This document shows, one piece after another, positions 63,301 to 64,000 of a stretch of DNA of 64,000 nt. Origin of the DNA: Helicobacter sp. 13S00482-2 (GTDB lineage Bacteria > Campylobacterota > Campylobacteria > Campylobacterales > Helicobacteraceae); assembly GCF_002272795.1 (NCBI RefSeq), contig NZ_MLAT01000004.1, positions 1-64,000 of the forward strand, in the 5' to 3' direction. Under the pieces are notes generated by a model. It had not been told where the DNA came from. It saw only the letters and a program-made list of their open reading frames with translations, and did no database searches. Within the stretch, counting starts at the first letter, position 1, and each line of letters opens with the position of its first letter. The translations under genes and the position numbers were made by a program.

Positions 63301-63761
63301 CTAGGTTCACTATTTCCCTGATAAGAGCCATTGAAATTAAGATTAGAAGTATTATTAAATCCTCCATCATTGAACAAAAGTGTACCACCTTTTCCATTCC
63401 ATACAGAATCTTTAAAATTTAAATTAAGGGTAGAACCATTTTGTACACTCAAATTCCCAACATTCAGAACACTCTTGTTCGCATCCACTTTCAAAGTCCT
63501 AGCTGGATGTGCTAATGGCAAACCTCCAACTACCAATTTCTTCTCATCGGGTTTTTCGCCTGATACAGACTGAAGAGATGAAGTCGTCCCTCCTGTAGCA
63601 CTTGCGTTCACACAAGGTGAATCAGATCCTAACTTGCAGTCTGCAGCTTTTAATCCCTTATTGCTAGGCAACATCAATGCTAACAATACAGCCGAACTTA
63701 CTTTTAAAATTCCTTTTGTATTTTTGATATTTTTGAATTTTAAATTTATGCGATTTTTCAT
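57348..63761 (-). CDS. VacA-like autotransporter with Pro/Ser/Ala repeats and SPOR-like tail
   Basis: About 2137 residues, paralogue of the giant autotransporter at the other end. ATG at 63761 lies five bases after AGGAG; a longer reading to 63815 lacks a ribosome site. The signal peptide has a 20-residue basic n-region and a core near 21-31, with cleavage after LKA. The mature start has C42-x7-C50. The passenger contains SxIGNI-type beta-helix repeats, two 24-residue repeats, and an array of 16-residue PADDSASTNAPSGDSA units. The barrel spans about 1732-2022 (LGELRSNEKSQGVWAR to GGRYSF). Residues 2023-2137 form a tail with a SPOR-like domain (GFYLEVYALEG; LYKVYLLGGFKTKQGAL). Function as an adhesin or toxin is inference. 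Confidence 0.88.
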   Translation of the reverse strand: MKNRINLKFKNIKNTKGILKVSSAVLLALMLPSNKGLKAADCKLGSDSPCVNASATGGTTSSLQSVSGEKPDEKKLVVGGLPLAHPARTLKVDANKSVLNVGNLSVQNGSTLNLNFKDSVWNGKGGTLLFNDGGFNNTSNLNFNGSYQGNSEPSLKGYAFVGDLSAAIGIVNVNFSNDANMKGTLNTTGNSVPLRESKLNVNFKNSSLDGRITTVYNYFPQSYIPVNVTFSGNSSKGYAFNGDVYLNTNTINLTFNNGAIWKNGKVFTQSGDLTINANSGSKLYIESIQGPSNANKPKRVFNLNNSTLQGKTDGSKSNIINGQGYFDFNATNNSTVYADFTVKGSGATTLKFTNSSLTGNITNQDATNTRVTFSGNHNTGGFAFSGNINNQKGPMNVTFSNGAIWKNGDFNSASTSSLSFNGSKMNGNINASGGTTTLNVSNSTIGNVTGKQSAKLIVNIGNSNTGNINDVNGASTLAFNFTPISDASAQKNVGTDDFKPMYSLGNINFNGKISGTIDSANIASMRLGNSNGANRTSNFNLNNSALGSLVMGWGAQATLNATNSVIGTGKGSAINNNWGRLNGTLSGSIVNGDITWSDATFGDKNGSLDNGFTFSDNSKLLGNILAPTTGNYSSWNNFSFKASSMEGNIVVNDKAKAGITNTVGVKFSDKSSFKGMIKAQAGGVINASFTDSSLEIFSISASSNGSSLLFSNIKNAKIGDIDFTGTIDGDLGSSTIGDINANDGKLNLNLDNSSVGNISNTNIESHIAFSYTAPVSEGSDSTPPEPIRTSIKNIDFAGILSGEIAYADIGNITNNNTNSDLTLKNTVSSSFEPSTQKAFDYFIGNINYGGKLTTDLQSTYLGDISLSGSQSNIKLSKNSQTGFISISGEDNKVDISNTHLVGGIAVNANGQLSGTLEHSMISKNNDASKDGSIVVDGGIISLALNRSLISGIISSSNNAHTGINLKDGSTILGGNIVSKQQSVSSVSFASDASKVDFTEAKANLKNTIANLIKDGTIKLPYAIPTPGDEGEKNDASEANPNPEDSKPAENIGDSEPQASGEANPNPEDSKPVENMEDPQPQASGAIVASVSGVPTGDPASLPPLSKPTSEQIKQANMQAINTYLQSNPSLIVKYLYDSGITSYYGNIETSSNATQNVDFNDALYLGGMFSNNGGNANITMIFSQDFINQLESNDLTKTFLYDGEGPSFNIRTQATEENPNPITNVALAGDVKGKADVYYKDGYTNIIFSDQAKGTYSPQAGTSNTNTDFSSYVSGLGANLNGYSFEDGILIRLDSLKANSLLKPYRDLFPSNYVRIFVDKISDNSVYKATVSGVLVGEVDSLASLDPSDVPANIPSDVPADDSASTNAPSGDSGPADDSASTNAPSGDSAPADDSASTNAPSGDSAPADDSASVSISASAPADDSASTNAPSGDSAPASAGDPSIAMPSNATPANPKSYEATFNPDAVFIGKLDIKDVNTNIKLSQGSKLILEDGSQIEKLSSSDGKGFYLDMKNIIGDSLTQTNTIIDLATNGIPSIKLNQKVSFSKLNIRQIEDLNNAVFRIAYNPDASIDDAGDKKSDHIIISSANGSKDLPLFNYIQAYQNTSSIILANLSQKNILVASVKNTKAEDGSMYAGLEFNTQSSVLQGYDIISTNFEKRIESSSDGSNAKPSDDAPEEGNLDASQPSDQSWTNYYIKSASASIQEKSKALTQAAMSTPYTIFLTNINDLNKRLGELRSNEKSQGVWARIFNALSTNNEEDEEVKTYSTNVQAGYDYAMPTESSLLGSGRSVVGFALSYGYNALRSSNFTGKASLIEAGVYYSYVGDSGFYSDSIAKYAFIKNELEIKNNEKKDTSLNVSSLSYGQEFGYRWIFALKEKESSKHSIYLEPQVEGIVGYLTNGGFDQINGNSYLKSTITSILTLRARVGGVVGYSFKNNQSQTDFRAGLSYVNDFLQGGVINLVSNMADAQTNLKSNNMLVASLGINSSITDSWKLYLDLESGFLGKTFNQDYLVSFGGRYSFGQRTLTNQLISKTKNNANEFSKIPAGFYLEVYALEGSDQLTQKQEELLKKYPYVIDYQNRSLKQDGKTINKLYKVYLLGGFKTKQGALNNQKTANEISSLLYSEPNRKASLKEVK
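59455..59688 (-). repeat. 48-bp tandem array encoding PADDSASTNAPSGDSA
   Basis: Four 48-bp units and one 42-bp variant (PADDSASVSISASA) lie end to end, 234 bases in all, at about residues 1358-1435 of the second autotransporter. Copies are nearly identical at DNA level. Unit lengths are multiples of three, so copy-number change keeps the frame. The peptide is likely a flexible linker. Confidence 0.85.
60511..60654 (-). repeat. Two 72-bp tandem repeats in the second autotransporter
   Basis: Two adjacent 72-bp copies encode the 24-residue unit containing EANPNPEDSKP and a QASG end. They precede the 16-residue array and form another Pro/Glu-rich linker in the passenger. Confidence 0.75.
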
Positions 63762-63804
63762 AGTGTCTCCTAAACGTTGTAGTTTTGATGTTTTAAAGGG
63801 CGGG

Positions 63805-63810
63805 ATATTA
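63805..63810 (-). promoter_or_regulatory. Possible -10 box of the second autotransporter
   Basis: TAATAT on the minus strand lies 44 bases before the ATG at 63761, with AT-rich sequence upstream. Beyond it, up to the window end at 64000, no gene was seen. Confidence 0.35.
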
Positions 63811-64000
63811 ACCAAACAAATATTAAAATAATATTAAACTAAATATTAAATAAATTTTTAAAGAATATATTTTTTTTAATTAGTAAAAATTTATATATAC
63901 TTTTTTAAAAGTTAAATATAAAAAATAGGAATGATAATTTTAATATTTTTAGCAATAGATATTTATTATTAGATTATAAAAATTACCAATAAATATTCAA

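Overview
The window looks like chromosomal DNA of a Helicobacter-type member of the Campylobacterota. It is AT-rich and densely coded. Gene orders that I recall from H. pylori recur: ppk/pyrD/M16 peptidase/dapA/SDR; ubiD/yggS; lpxH/cheV/cheA/cheW; rodA//rluD/Fn3 lipoprotein/trmB/ftsE/ftsX/coiled-coil LytM/flaG/fliD/fliS/fliT; and cysS/murJ/DUF342/ruvA. The species cannot be fixed from sequence alone. No insertion sequence, prophage, CRISPR array or rRNA was seen.

Layout. 18-11912 (-) is one giant VacA-like autotransporter with an 11-G tract near its start codon. 11913-12564 is its repeat-rich upstream region. 12565-19316 (-) is a tightly overlapping metabolic operon: ppk, gamma-carbonic-anhydrase-like gene, pyrD, M16 peptidase, dapA and a FabL-like reductase. 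19472-22559 (+) holds a small outer-membrane barrel, a UbiD-family decarboxylase and yggS. 22560-31748 (-) is a ten-gene run: fliT, fliS, fliD, flaG behind a sigma-28-like promoter, then an EnvC-like protein, ftsX, ftsE, trmB, an Fn3 lipoprotein and rluD. rodA (+) follows and overlaps a tRNA-Met gene; fliP is on (-). 33958-40227 (+) has glmU, thiS, an LpxH-like phosphoesterase, cheV, cheA-REC and cheW. 40600-41502 is an outer-membrane protein gene beside cysS. cysS/murJ (-) diverge from fapA-like/ruvA/uvrA (+). 50344-56932 (-) has an orphan adenine methyltransferase, a SdaC-like transporter, a TonB-dependent receptor and an SNF-family transporter. 57348-63761 (-) is a second large autotransporter.

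How the parts fit. The core is housekeeping: cell wall (glmU, murJ, rodA, FtsEX with a probable amidase activator), flagellum and chemotaxis, DNA repair, and amino-acid and pyrimidine synthesis. The surface layer is the distinctive part. The two autotransporters are paralogues. Each has a C-x7-C pair at the mature N-terminus, a long VacA2-like repeat passenger, an autotransporter barrel, and then a 115-140 residue tail that resembles a SPOR peptidoglycan-binding domain. Autotransporters normally end at the last barrel strand, so this tail suggests a surface protein tethered to the cell wall from the periplasmic side. The larger one also has a phase-variation tract placed before an unusually late signal peptide. 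I consider this pair the best candidate for an undescribed system in the window.

Limits: all functional calls come from reading motifs and recalled family knowledge. No searches were run, and comparisons with H. pylori are from memory.
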